Assembly (NCBI GenBank): GCA_030605085.1
Contig: JAUWBH010000194.1
Location: forward strand, 1-10,612
Reading direction: 5' to 3'
DNA: 10,612 nt
Origin: Promethearchaeota archaeon
GTDB lineage: Archaea > Asgardarchaeota > Lokiarchaeia > Sigynarchaeales > SOKP01
Of this stretch, positions 1 through 6,725 are shown piece after piece. The notes under the pieces are model-generated. The model worked only from the letters and a program-made list of their open reading frames with translations, did no database searches and was not told the origin of the DNA. Each line of letters begins with the position of its first letter. Positions within the stretch are counted from its first letter, which is position 1. Position numbers and translations under genes: made by a program.

Positions 1-141
1 CTTGATTGGCTCAATTGGGACTTAAGTCAAATATCGATACCTGTGGTTTTTGAAATTTTGACCTATATTCCATTGATCTTACTTTTCGTTTATCTGACAT
101 TTAAATTTTCTCGCAAGCAAAAGATTCCTAAGGATATATAA
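1..141 (+). CDS. C-terminal end of a membrane protein (5' end outside window)
   Basis: Frame 1 is open from the first base to a TAA at 139-141, giving 46 residues. The piece begins LDWLNWDLSQ, then has a hydrophobic stretch of about 20 residues (PVVFEILTYIPLILLFVYLT, roughly residues 15-34) and a basic tail (KFSRKQKIPKDI). This is the usual pattern of a last membrane helix followed by a short positively charged cytoplasmic end. No family can be named from so short a piece. The last 63 bases overlap, tail to tail, the open frame of the remnant on the other strand, which suggests that remnant is the one that runs on by chance. It is called real because of its protein-like composition and slightly higher GC than the AT-rich stretches. 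Confidence 0.55.
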   Translation, partial: LDWLNWDLSQISIPVVFEILTYIPLILLFVYLTFKFSRKQKIPKDI

Positions 142-444
142 CAATCCTTTATTACTTGGTATAGCCACTTCATATGAAGGTGGCCCTTTATTGTGATATA
201 TCTTATTAATTGTGCATTCAAACAGAGGAATTTCTTGTAATTCCAATTTTTCCCCTGATTCAAGTGTCCAGTAAGGTCTAAAAATTTCTAAATTGATAAG
301 AACCATGTTCCCTTTCTTTTCCTTTATTGCGAAAAGATATTGGTCTACATTTCTATGGTAGATATAAACTTCACTTGCCTCTACGCTTTTTTGGCAACGC
401 CTTAAGGTTCGTCTAAGACTTAAGAGTAAGCCTAAGTATATTAT
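79..444 (-). pseudogene. Start-less hypothetical gene remnant
   Basis: The minus strand has an open frame of about 121 codons between a TGA at 445-447 and a stop at 79-81. The first ATG in frame is only at 306 (75 residues from there: MVLINLEIFRPYWTLESGEK...), but the protein-like sequence continues upstream of it (VEASEVYIYHRNVDQYLFAI...), with no ATG, GTG or TTG before the stop. The frame therefore either starts at a non-standard codon (ATA ATA follows an AGGTGA directly) or has lost its 5' end. Its 3' part runs antisense through the end of the plus-strand membrane gene, so the true C-terminus may be lost too. No family was recognised. The safest reading is a truncated relic; a small intact gene starting at 306 is the alternative. 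Confidence 0.4.
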
Positions 445-538
445 TCACCTATTTACGTAAAAAATGCTACGAAAATCGCCTTGAAGAAAACCTTTTGTAA
501 AACTTTAAGCAAATGTCCGGACATAATTAAAGAAAAAA

Positions 539-1279
539 CTATTTATAAATCATTAATTCATTAATAAATAATTGAACAGTTATGAAAAATGTAATAAAAA
601 ATGCGAGAAATATTACAACTACTATGAGAATTCTTTTCGAGAAATTTATATTGATTAAAGATTCATTTTTATTGCGCAAAAATTTAGGGATAAAGAATCC
701 AGTCTTTTTATAATACTCCAAATATATTTCTTTATATCTTCTCACTAATCTCCATTCCTCATAATATGAATAAAGGCAAATAATAAAAGTAAAAAATATC
801 CAAGATGCAATTTCACCCATTCGAATTCCAATGTCTCTGAATCCAGGAATATATAGAACAAATGGGAGAAACATAAAGATAATTCCTAGATTTTGTGGAT
901 GCCGTATATATTTATATATCCCTGTTTGAATTAATGTATCCCCTTATATCTTTTTTTTCACCATCGTAATTAAACCAGTTAAAAATAATCCTAATCCGAA
1001 ACAAAATATTAACATTTCAATTGAAATTATAATGGGAATTAATAATGGATTTATTAAAAAATAAGCCCAAGTCCAATGGGCATAACTATATCCGATTAAT
1101 TTCCAAGAGAAATAAAAATCAATCCCAATTATCAAAGCCATTGGAGCAAGAATACCACCTATTACCGGTAAATATACAAATATTGAAGCAATTCCAATTG
1201 TTATTTTTTTTAATACAGTCTTTAATATTTCAATTGTCATATAGAAAAAAAAAAGATTTAGAAATTTAAATTTTAGCAC
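539..1279 (-). pseudogene. Isoprenylcysteine/phospholipid methyltransferase-like membrane protein, split by an in-frame TAA
   Basis: Two halves lie in exactly the same frame, separated by a single stop (TAA at 944-946). The N-terminal half (944-1279, 111 codons) carries several hydrophobic helices and ends GLFLTGLITMVKKKI. The frame resumes at once with GDTLIQTGIYKYIRHPQNLG, matching the hallmark of the ICMT/PEMT (isoprenylcysteine carboxyl methyltransferase, phospholipid methyltransferase, NnrU) superfamily, typically [T]TGiYryvRHPxYLG. The C-terminal half continues with a helical hairpin and the conserved acidic/aromatic tail (YYEEWRLVRRYKEIYLEYYK), then an extra C-terminal membrane helix. 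Joined, the protein is about 246 residues, normal for the family. Such enzymes sit in the membrane and use S-adenosylmethionine; the substrate here is unknown. The stop makes it a pseudogene or a one-base sequence error; the second half could start at ATG 874 but would lack the RHP motif. Confidence 0.75.
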
Positions 1280-1318
1280 TTATGGAAGTGTAGCGTATTG
1301 GTTACCATAAATTAACGA

Positions 1319-2893
1319 CTACTGTAAGTATTTTAAACCTTCTTTTCCGCACTCGTAGGCTTCTTTGCGCCTCCCTAACTCAAATAACAAAGTGCTTTTC
1401 ACGCTCCAGATACGCCTATCGTAAGGGTTGAGTTTAAACGCTTTAGTAAGGAGCTCTAAAGCTTTTTCGGGGATATGTTTATCTAAATAATCTAACGCTT
1501 CAAAAAACAATTTTTCCGCTTTTTTCTCCACCTTCTTCGACACGGAACCCTTTTCTTCGGGAATATCGAGCGCCATTAACTCCCCGTTCTGATCTTTTAC
1601 TATAACGCGTTTGCACGTTGGGCACCTAACACCTTCCAGTTTAAAGTTTCTAATCGTATTCTTGCAGTTAGGACACCACATACCGGCTGTCTTAGACTCT
1701 CCAGGGGTAACTTCCGCCGAACCAACTACGCTTTTTCTGTTTACGTCTATGTAGTCGGGAGAGCCTTGTTCCTCGAACTTTTTTAGCAAAGCTTCCGAAG
1801 TGTCGGTTATAGCAAAATCCATTTCTTCTTTGTAAAGAGGTAAGAGTTGTAAAAAGATTATGTTTTTCGAATCGTCGATTTTTAACTCGCAGAACTCGGG
1901 TGGAAGCGAAAGAACAGGCAAAGTAAAAAGGAACCCGCAAAAATTGGTGTTAGGAGCGTAAGGATGCGGGGGATCTCCATTTCCAAATGTGTGCATGTCA
2001 AAAAACCATTGCTGATTCTCGTGAATGTATCGCATTAAATGCATTAGTTCCCCTATAGGCCAAAAGAAATCGTCTATTTTTAACTCTTTAAGCGGTAAGG
2101 GCCAATCTTTAGGAAGCCTAATTAACAATTCGGAATACTTTAAAGCTCTCATAGGACCTGGAGGGTGCATAGGTAAAACGCTCAACCCAGTCGTCACTAA
2201 CGCGCCACCCTTACGATCGTGAGTTTCGGGAATAATGTGAACGCTCAGAGGGGCTAACTCAAACGCTTGGTTGTGTATCGATTTCTCTATTTTCCCGACA
2301 TATTTTTCTATGTGTTGAATTAAAACCTCGTTGTCTTTTTTAAGAAGTTCCATAGACCGCGGTTTCGATCGTTTTCCTTCTATTTCTGCCGTTCTTCTCC
2401 GCATTTCGCCTTCAAATTCGCGTTTAGTAACCTTTCCGTACTTGTATTGCTTTATCAATTCTATGTTGTTTATTAACCTCTTCGCGATAGCTTTTGCTTT
2501 TTCGGGATCAATTCTTCGCGCGTTAACAATTTCAATGTACGAACTTAACGCTACAGCGCACGAATTACTTAGGTCAAAGGCTTCGGTGTTCTTATCTTCA
2601 ATCCTGTCGTAAGAAACTATTTGCATCCAATTTCTATATTTATACTTTACGAACTCGATAAGAGCGTTTTCAACGCATTCAACGCTTAATAACTTCTTGT
2701 TTTGAGGGTCGTCTTTCAATTCGGGGTAAAGAAAGTAAGCCCTGATAGGCACTTCGCAATTCTTTTCGCTTTTGCTTTCTTTTACTTCGAAAACGTCGAA
2801 ATCTCTCTCGTCTCCATAGACTCTAAGCGCGTTGAACCTTCTCTCTAAGTTTGGGATTTGGTCTTTTAAATTTTGTGTGTTGTTTAACGTCAT
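1319..2893 (-). CDS. Suppressor-of-fused (SUFU) domain protein with zinc ribbon and TPR
   Basis: The product has 524 residues. Residues 1-195 are helical, charged and unrecognised. Residues about 196-390 match the bacterial-type SUFU domain: GGALVTTGLS, then SELLIRLPKDWPL, the WPI..LMHLMRYIHE helix, the HTFGNGDPPHPYAPNT loop, LPPEFCELKID and a DYIDVNR end. A zinc ribbon follows (C407, C410, C424, C427), and residues 458-522 form one or two TPR-like helical hairpins (EALDYLDKHIPEKALELL...LNP). SUFU domains in prokaryotes occur in toxin-immunity and other accessory proteins; a role here is not known. The mix of SUFU, zinc ribbon and TPR suggests a cytoplasmic protein-protein interaction factor. 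There is no clear ribosome binding site before ATG 2893. GC is visibly higher (about 40%) than in the CBASS region, so it has a different origin or history. It is followed only by a short gap before the methyltransferase remnant. Confidence 0.8.
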   Translation of the reverse strand: MTLNNTQNLKDQIPNLERRFNALRVYGDERDFDVFEVKESKSEKNCEVPIRAYFLYPELKDDPQNKKLLSVECVENALIEFVKYKYRNWMQIVSYDRIEDKNTEAFDLSNSCAVALSSYIEIVNARRIDPEKAKAIAKRLINNIELIKQYKYGKVTKREFEGEMRRRTAEIEGKRSKPRSMELLKKDNEVLIQHIEKYVGKIEKSIHNQAFELAPLSVHIIPETHDRKGGALVTTGLSVLPMHPPGPMRALKYSELLIRLPKDWPLPLKELKIDDFFWPIGELMHLMRYIHENQQWFFDMHTFGNGDPPHPYAPNTNFCGFLFTLPVLSLPPEFCELKIDDSKNIIFLQLLPLYKEEMDFAITDTSEALLKKFEEQGSPDYIDVNRKSVVGSAEVTPGESKTAGMWCPNCKNTIRNFKLEGVRCPTCKRVIVKDQNGELMALDIPEEKGSVSKKVEKKAEKLFFEALDYLDKHIPEKALELLTKAFKLNPYDRRIWSVKSTLLFELGRRKEAYECGKEGLKYLQ

Positions 2894-2955
2894 TTTATCT
2901 TTTGGTAAGATTTTTTTATGTAATTTTATTGTATATGAGATAATTTAAATCTAGC

Positions 2956-2964
2956 TATTTTATA
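2956..2964 (-). promoter_or_regulatory. Candidate archaeal TATA box for the SUFU gene
   Basis: Read on the minus strand this is TATAAAATA, a near-ideal archaeal TATA element. Transcription would start about 26 bases downstream (near 2933), giving a leader of about 40 bases before ATG 2893. The element lies just after the T-tract that ends the upstream zinc-ribbon gene. The assignment rests on spacing and sequence only, and chance TATA matches are common in such AT-rich DNA. Confidence 0.35.
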
Positions 2965-2969
2965 CTTTT

Positions 2970-3000
2970 AAATAAAAAATTAAAGGAAAAGAAAAAAAAA
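2970..3000 (-). terminator. Oligo-T terminator after the zinc-ribbon gene
   Basis: On the minus strand, directly after the stop of the zinc-ribbon gene, comes a run of nine T (3000-2992) followed by TTTTCC and a further T6. Archaeal RNA polymerase terminates at such U-tracts without needing a hairpin. No inverted repeat is visible. Confidence 0.4.
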
Positions 3001-3005
3001 GAGTT

Positions 3006-3326
3006 TTATAGTTGATTCCCGCAATATTTGCAGAAACTTCCCACGGAATCGTTCGCCTTACCGCAAGCTATACAATACCGCAGGTCGTCCGATCCAGCAA
3101 GCAGTAATTGTTGTTTGTTGGAACTACTCTGAGCAACTGAGACGGTCTTTATCGACGAGACTCGAATTGGAGAGACAATTTCAGCTCTGTGGCGTCTAAA
3201 ATATCGCTTTAAACTTCCATTATTAACCAACAAATCAATCACGGGAAGGAAGTACGATAGACCGAGGTAAATGTTGTAGTGGTAAACTGTGTAGGAAGAC
3301 CCAAACGAGCAAAAATAGCATTTCAT
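3006..3326 (-). CDS. Zinc-ribbon protein, probably 5'-truncated
   Basis: The product has 106 residues ending in a four-cysteine zinc ribbon (C85, C88, C99, C102: CIACGK ... FCKYCGNQL), the tail type common at protein ends in archaea and some bacteria. Before it is a Ser/Gln-rich linker and a basic patch (KRYFRRHRAEIV). The first 30 residues (VYHYNIYLGLSYFLPVIDLL) look like the end of a folded or membrane-near domain rather than a natural N-terminus. DNA composition changes abruptly at about 3310-3330, where the AT-rich neighbour begins, and the ATG is preceded directly by an in-frame TAA. The likely reading is that a longer gene was cut by recombination and this ATG is fortuitous. The gene shares GC and strand with the SUFU gene 0.1 kb downstream. 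The function is unknown. Confidence 0.55.
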   Translation of the reverse strand: MKCYFCSFGSSYTVYHYNIYLGLSYFLPVIDLLVNNGSLKRYFRRHRAEIVSPIRVSSIKTVSVAQSSSNKQQLLLAGSDDLRYCIACGKANDSVGSFCKYCGNQL

Positions 3327-3344
3327 TTAAGAAATTTATTAAAG

Positions 3345-3539
3345 ATGAAATCCAAATTAATTATGAAAAATATTAAAAATGCTGAATATTTTATGAAGTT
3401 TAGACCCTTTGAGACTTGGATATATTTTATAGAGAAATATAATAGTCAAGGATATATAGGAATAGAATTATGGAAAAAAATAAGTGAGAGTGTTATGATA
3501 ACAAATATTCTTTATAGTAATTATTTAGGTATTGAATAA
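3345..3539 (+). CDS. Small hypothetical protein (64 aa)
   Basis: The frame opens at ATG 3345 (MKSKLIMKNI...) and ends in TAA at 3537-3539. An upstream ATG at 3279 exists but would lie antisense in the zinc-ribbon gene, so 3345 (or the second Met at 3363) is preferred. The product is rich in Ile, Lys, Asn and aromatics (MKFRPFETWIYFIEKY) with no membrane segment or known motif. Another plus-strand frame follows after 22 bases, suggesting the two were co-transcribed. It is unrecognised; it could be a fragment of a larger gene cut at the same junction that truncates the zinc-ribbon gene. Confidence 0.35.
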   Translation: MKSKLIMKNIKNAEYFMKFRPFETWIYFIEKYNSQGYIGIELWKKISESVMITNILYSNYLGIE

Positions 3540-3561
3540 TCTTAAAATAATAATAATTAAA

Positions 3562-3843
3562 ATGAAAGTAAGAATTATAGAAAAAGAAATAAATGGAGAA
3601 TTCTGTTTAGGATTTGAATATCTAACAAGATGGGATTATTTTGATATTATAGCAGAAATTTTTGAAAATGATGTTATAGTCGAGATTATTCAAAAAGTTG
3701 AAATTTTTTATTTAGTTAAGCCTAAATCTTTATATTTATCAGAAATTTCTTTTAATTCTTCAAGTTTCTTCTTAAATTCATCGGGTTTTGTTAAATCAAA
3801 TTCCTTTAATACATTTCCAATCATATTTCCAAAAAGATTCTGA
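3562..3843 (+). pseudogene. Hypothetical gene, likely 3'-truncated
   Basis: From ATG 3562 the first 50 or so residues look like a real protein (MKVRIIEKEINGEFCLGFEY, then a DYFDIIAEIFENDVIVEIIQ stretch). After about 3715 the frame runs antisense through the coding part of the small membrane-protein gene on the other strand and its composition turns into Ser/Phe-rich shadow sequence. The natural C-terminus therefore seems lost at about 3715, exactly where the minus-strand gene ends. The family is not recognised. It follows the 64-residue frame by 22 bases on the same strand. Confidence 0.35.
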
Positions 3844-3995
3844 AAAATGTCAACCCCCATCTTATTCTGTGCTAACTGTAACTTACTTTCTTCTATATCT
3901 TTCTGACTTCTATACTTTATTATATCCAAGATTAAGTGTACTATTGTAACTCCCATTGTAATCAAAATTGAAATTAGTGCTATGATTTCTATCAT
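3708..3995 (-). CDS. Small single-pass membrane protein with coiled-coil tail
   Basis: The product has 95 residues. Residues 1-27 form one hydrophobic membrane helix (EIIALISILITMGVTIVHLI), followed by a charged, heptad-like region (SQKDIEESKLQLAQNKMG) and a second acidic/basic helical part (EFKKKLEELKEISDKYKDLG). This is the layout of a membrane-anchored small helical protein, possibly oligomeric. No family can be named. ATG 3995 is preceded by very AT-rich DNA with no Shine-Dalgarno sequence. A T/A-rich element around 4020-4032 could be the TATA box of a nearly leaderless transcript. It stands alone on its strand, 0.4 kb downstream of the CBASS operon with decayed DNA between, so a CBASS role is not implied. 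Confidence 0.6.
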   Translation of the reverse strand: MIEIIALISILITMGVTIVHLILDIIKYRSQKDIEESKLQLAQNKMGVDIFQNLFGNMIGNVLKEFDLTKPDEFKKKLEELKEISDKYKDLGLTK

Positions 3996-4081
3996 ATTTA
4001 TATTATAATTGAATGAATTTTTAAATTGAATTATTACTTTTTTAATAAATCTAATACACCGAAGGAATTTCGCTTAAAGGT

Positions 4082-4413
4082 ATATTTAATAAAAACTTCA
4101 ATCCTGTAATATCAACCTTAACTAGAAATAATCGTGAATATTTACTCAAAGTAAATTAAATGAGTTTCCGATTCTAATTTGTACGATCACGAGTATAAAT
4201 ACGCTTTCACTTAGTAATAATTCTAATGATATAATTCCTGATTGTATTGGAAATTTGAATAATTTAAAAAATATAGATTTAACCAGAAATAGAATAAAAA
4301 CACTTCCAACCTCAATTTTTCAAATACAGTACAGTACTGCATTTTCACAATACGAGTCTGGAATGGTAGAAATCCCCATTAATTATTTAATTTTTCTCTT
4401 TAAAGGTTATTAA
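4082..4413 (+). pseudogene. Leucine-rich-repeat protein remnant, frameshifted
   Basis: In the frame of 4138-4413 the translation holds clear LRR units: KLNEFP, then TLSLSNNSNDIIPDCIGNL, then NLKNIDLTRNRIKTLPTSIF, i.e. the LxxLxLxxNxIxxLPxxI pattern. Just upstream the pattern continues in a different frame (4082-4157: PVISTLTRNNREYL), so at least one frameshift separates repeats, and another frame may hold a further piece (PKEFRLK, from about 4056). There is no start codon and no proper N-terminus. The frame then ends in non-LRR sequence and a TAA at 4411-4413. It is a decayed fragment of an LRR protein. This accounts for most of the otherwise empty 3996-4440 stretch; nothing else is visible there. 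Confidence 0.65.
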
Positions 4414-4440
4414 GATTCTCTAGTCTTTTATATTCCAGAT

Positions 4441-4899
4441 TTAAATTGTTTTAAGAGCTATTTCCTTCATCGTTTTTATACCATATTGATAAAGAAAGAC
4501 TCTCAAACCATCTTTAGAATTGATTATCCCTAATATTAATTCTTTTGAATAACTATACTTCGGATGATTTAATAAAAAATTCATAGCTTTATTATCAAAA
4601 TGACTAGCATTAGCTTTCCCCGTTGGATGTGTATGCCATTCTCCAATGTAATCAATAGAATTATCTTTTTTTATGATTTCTTGATACTCTTCATAAATAT
4701 TTTTTGTCTGTCTTATTGTAGAACTTCCTGTACCAAATTGATTTACACTATCTTGAACAATTTTTTTAATTTCAAATTTAGAAGCATCATAACATCCTAA
4801 AAAAATACCACATTCTTCAATTTTAGATCTCTTGGATATTTTTAGGAGGTCAGTATGTAGAGATTTTGAAATAATAGCAATTCTTTTAATTTTCTTCAT
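4441..4899 (-). CDS. cap3: CBASS Cap3-type JAB/JAMM deconjugating peptidase
   Basis: The product has 152 residues with the full JAMM zinc-protease signature: the acidic residue in the early strand (E28/E29 before CGIFLG), then H89-x-H91-P, with S99 and D102 completing H-x-H-(x)7-S-x-x-D. Cap3 enzymes of type II CBASS cleave the isopeptide-like bond made by Cap2 and so release the conjugated cyclase; this one is expected to do the same in the cytoplasm. The length is normal for stand-alone Cap3. Its ATG overlaps the stop of the E2-E1 gene by four bases (ATGA), so the two are translationally coupled, and a weak AAGGGAT lies seven bases upstream inside the preceding gene. It is last in the operon; LRR debris follows. 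Confidence 0.9.
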   Translation of the reverse strand: MKKIKRIAIISKSLHTDLLKISKRSKIEECGIFLGCYDASKFEIKKIVQDSVNQFGTGSSTIRQTKNIYEEYQEIIKKDNSIDYIGEWHTHPTGKANASHFDNKAMNFLLNHPKYSYSKELILGIINSKDGLRVFLYQYGIKTMKEIALKTI

Positions 4900-6695
4900 T
4901 TGACATCCCTTCTTGATGCTTCTCTAATTAAACGATTTAATTCATTTCTCTCTTTACTAATAGGGGTAACCATTCGCCTGCCTGATTCAGAACAAGTGAG
5001 ACAAGATTCTTCTCTTTCAATTGGTAGAGAAAAGGGTCCAAATGACATAATAGTATCTTCTTTTTTTTCTCTATTATCCCAATAATAATAATTGGCTTTT
5101 AATTCGGGATAATACTTGTTAAAATGTTTTGAATCACGCATTAATACTTGTAATGCTAAACGAGTGGCAAATAATCCTATAAAATCAATATCAATGCTGA
5201 TTCCAGGGATTCCAGGAGAATTATATGGTTCCCTTCCAGGAATTCTCCAACGAGGATCTTTTTCCGTTTTCTTTGGATTATAAACTAATCCTTTTTCATT
5301 TCGTATTAGAAAACATTCGTAACAAGCACCATCACGGGGTAAATGGATGAAAATCTCACCATAATCTGCTTTACCAGAACACCAGCAAAATAATGTAGGA
5401 ATTCTGAAAGATGTTATTAGGTTATTAATTAATAGCTCTGACTCCAAATTGGCAGTTGTAATAATAGCGAGATCGCTCCGCTTTATTTCTTGGATGAACT
5501 CTTCATAAAAATCTCCTGAGAAAGGATTCACAGAATGAGTATTAATAATCAGTTGAGGATTAATTTCTTTTAATATATTTTTCATTACTTCTGTTTTATA
5601 TTGTCCTAACTGTGAAATTCGACCAATATGTCGTGATATATTCTCGGGTTGTAAAGTATCATAATCATATAAATCTAAAATATTTATTCCTGTTTTAACT
5701 AATTGATAAGCTATCGTGGAACCTAGACTTCCTAATCCGATGATGGTTACTTGTCTTGATTGTATCTCTTCAAGAACGGTTTGAAAGAAATCAGATACTC
5801 TCGGGAAAAAGGATTCAGGAATTTTAATTACTTTCCCTGGATAAAATTTTACACGGTACAGATTTTTATTCCAATTATCATTCTCATTAGTGTACAAAGC
5901 GATTGATTCATCGCCATATATAATTATGAGGTGTTCTGTTTCAGATTTTAATTTTAAATTATAATTATCTTCCAAAAATTCAATTATGTTGTCAAACTGA
6001 TAACTATTTGACTTAAATTCGTTATAGTCCTCCTTTACAAAAAGAAATTGTGCTATTTTATTCTTTGATATATTTTTGATCATTATATTCCACGGATTTT
6101 TATCAGAAATATCCTCCGTAGCTTGTTTTCCTTTTAGTTTTGTAATCCAAAAAATAATTTTATTATATCTAAGATCTACAACACCACTGGTTTTATTCTG
6201 CTTAATAATTTCTTTTAATAGGGGATAGGGTAAGTATATCGTACCATCTATAGGAATACCGGGGAATTGATACTCTTCCGAAGTATGTTCTTGTATAGCA
6301 GAATCAGGATCTTCATGTGATTCAAAGAATTCTTTTAATTTCTTTATCGCATCTGCTGCAGTGTAAATAGATCTCCAGCTTTGAGCACCATCATCACTTG
6401 GAAAAAGACATACAGAATAATCATCTTGATCTTGGTGTTCAGAATCAAATTCTACTTTCTTCATGAGATCTTCTTTATTTTCAAGAAGATATACGGTTGG
6501 ATTATCTCGGGGATAGGAATGAGGATATATTACTTTAAAATACTTTTCTTCATCATTAATTGTGAAAGATCCAACAAAACCTATTCTTTCATTACTAAAT
6601 TCTATTAATTGATGATTCGGGAAGGATTCTTTCATCTCCCTTAATTCTTCTAACAATTTTTTTTGATTTCTATGCTGCCAACCCCTTTTCACCAT
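4896..6695 (-). CDS. cap2: CBASS Cap2-type E2-E1 fusion (ubiquitin-transferase-like)
   Basis: The product has 599 residues. Residues 1-135 form an E2-like domain: KVIYPHSYPRDNPTVYLLE, then the catalytic Cys C96 in SVCLFPSDD, and W107 plus the ADAIKKLKEFFE helix. Residues about 140-300 form a linker/adenylation-associated region typical of Cap2. Residues 310-599 form a ThiF/MoeB-like E1 domain with the nucleotide loop GLGSLGS (320-326), the acidic DYD (344-346) and the arginine in NISRH (R355). Two CxxC pairs (C458/C461 and C565/C568) should bind the structural zinc. Cap2 adenylates the C-terminus of the CD-NTase and transfers it via the E2 Cys to target lysines, which primes the cyclase. Oddly, no cysteine lies in the crossover loop (462-500) where E1 enzymes usually carry the catalytic one. 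It sits 30 bases after the cyclase and overlaps cap3. Confidence 0.9.
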   Translation of the reverse strand: MVKRGWQHRNQKKLLEELREMKESFPNHQLIEFSNERIGFVGSFTINDEEKYFKVIYPHSYPRDNPTVYLLENKEDLMKKVEFDSEHQDQDDYSVCLFPSDDGAQSWRSIYTAADAIKKLKEFFESHEDPDSAIQEHTSEEYQFPGIPIDGTIYLPYPLLKEIIKQNKTSGVVDLRYNKIIFWITKLKGKQATEDISDKNPWNIMIKNISKNKIAQFLFVKEDYNEFKSNSYQFDNIIEFLEDNYNLKLKSETEHLIIIYGDESIALYTNENDNWNKNLYRVKFYPGKVIKIPESFFPRVSDFFQTVLEEIQSRQVTIIGLGSLGSTIAYQLVKTGINILDLYDYDTLQPENISRHIGRISQLGQYKTEVMKNILKEINPQLIINTHSVNPFSGDFYEEFIQEIKRSDLAIITTANLESELLINNLITSFRIPTLFCWCSGKADYGEIFIHLPRDGACYECFLIRNEKGLVYNPKKTEKDPRWRIPGREPYNSPGIPGISIDIDFIGLFATRLALQVLMRDSKHFNKYYPELKANYYYWDNREKKEDTIMSFGPFSLPIEREESCLTCSESGRRMVTPISKERNELNRLIREASRRDVK

Positions 6696-6725
6696 AAATC
6701 AACGACATCCAAACTTAATTAGTTT

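Noticed and set aside
453..524. Minus-strand 23-codon frame MSGHLLKVLQKVFFKAIFVAFF
   Set aside because: Considered as the lost N-terminus of the remnant at 79-444, but it is in another frame, ends before it, and has no independent support.
515..524. Perfect palindrome TGTCCGGACA
   Set aside because: A single 10-base palindrome with no partner site or clear promoter context; not enough to call an operator.
1045..1269. Plus-strand open frame of 74 codons
   Set aside because: It lies antisense to the methyltransferase-like gene, whose membrane-protein sequence is convincing; this frame has no protein-like features.
1692..1940. Minus-strand frame of 82 codons in the SUFU gene
   Set aside because: Shifted frame inside a well-supported gene, with Arg/Phe-rich shadow composition.
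4327..4339. Near-perfect inverted repeat CAGTACAGTACTG
   Set aside because: Short, isolated and inside the LRR debris; probably chance.
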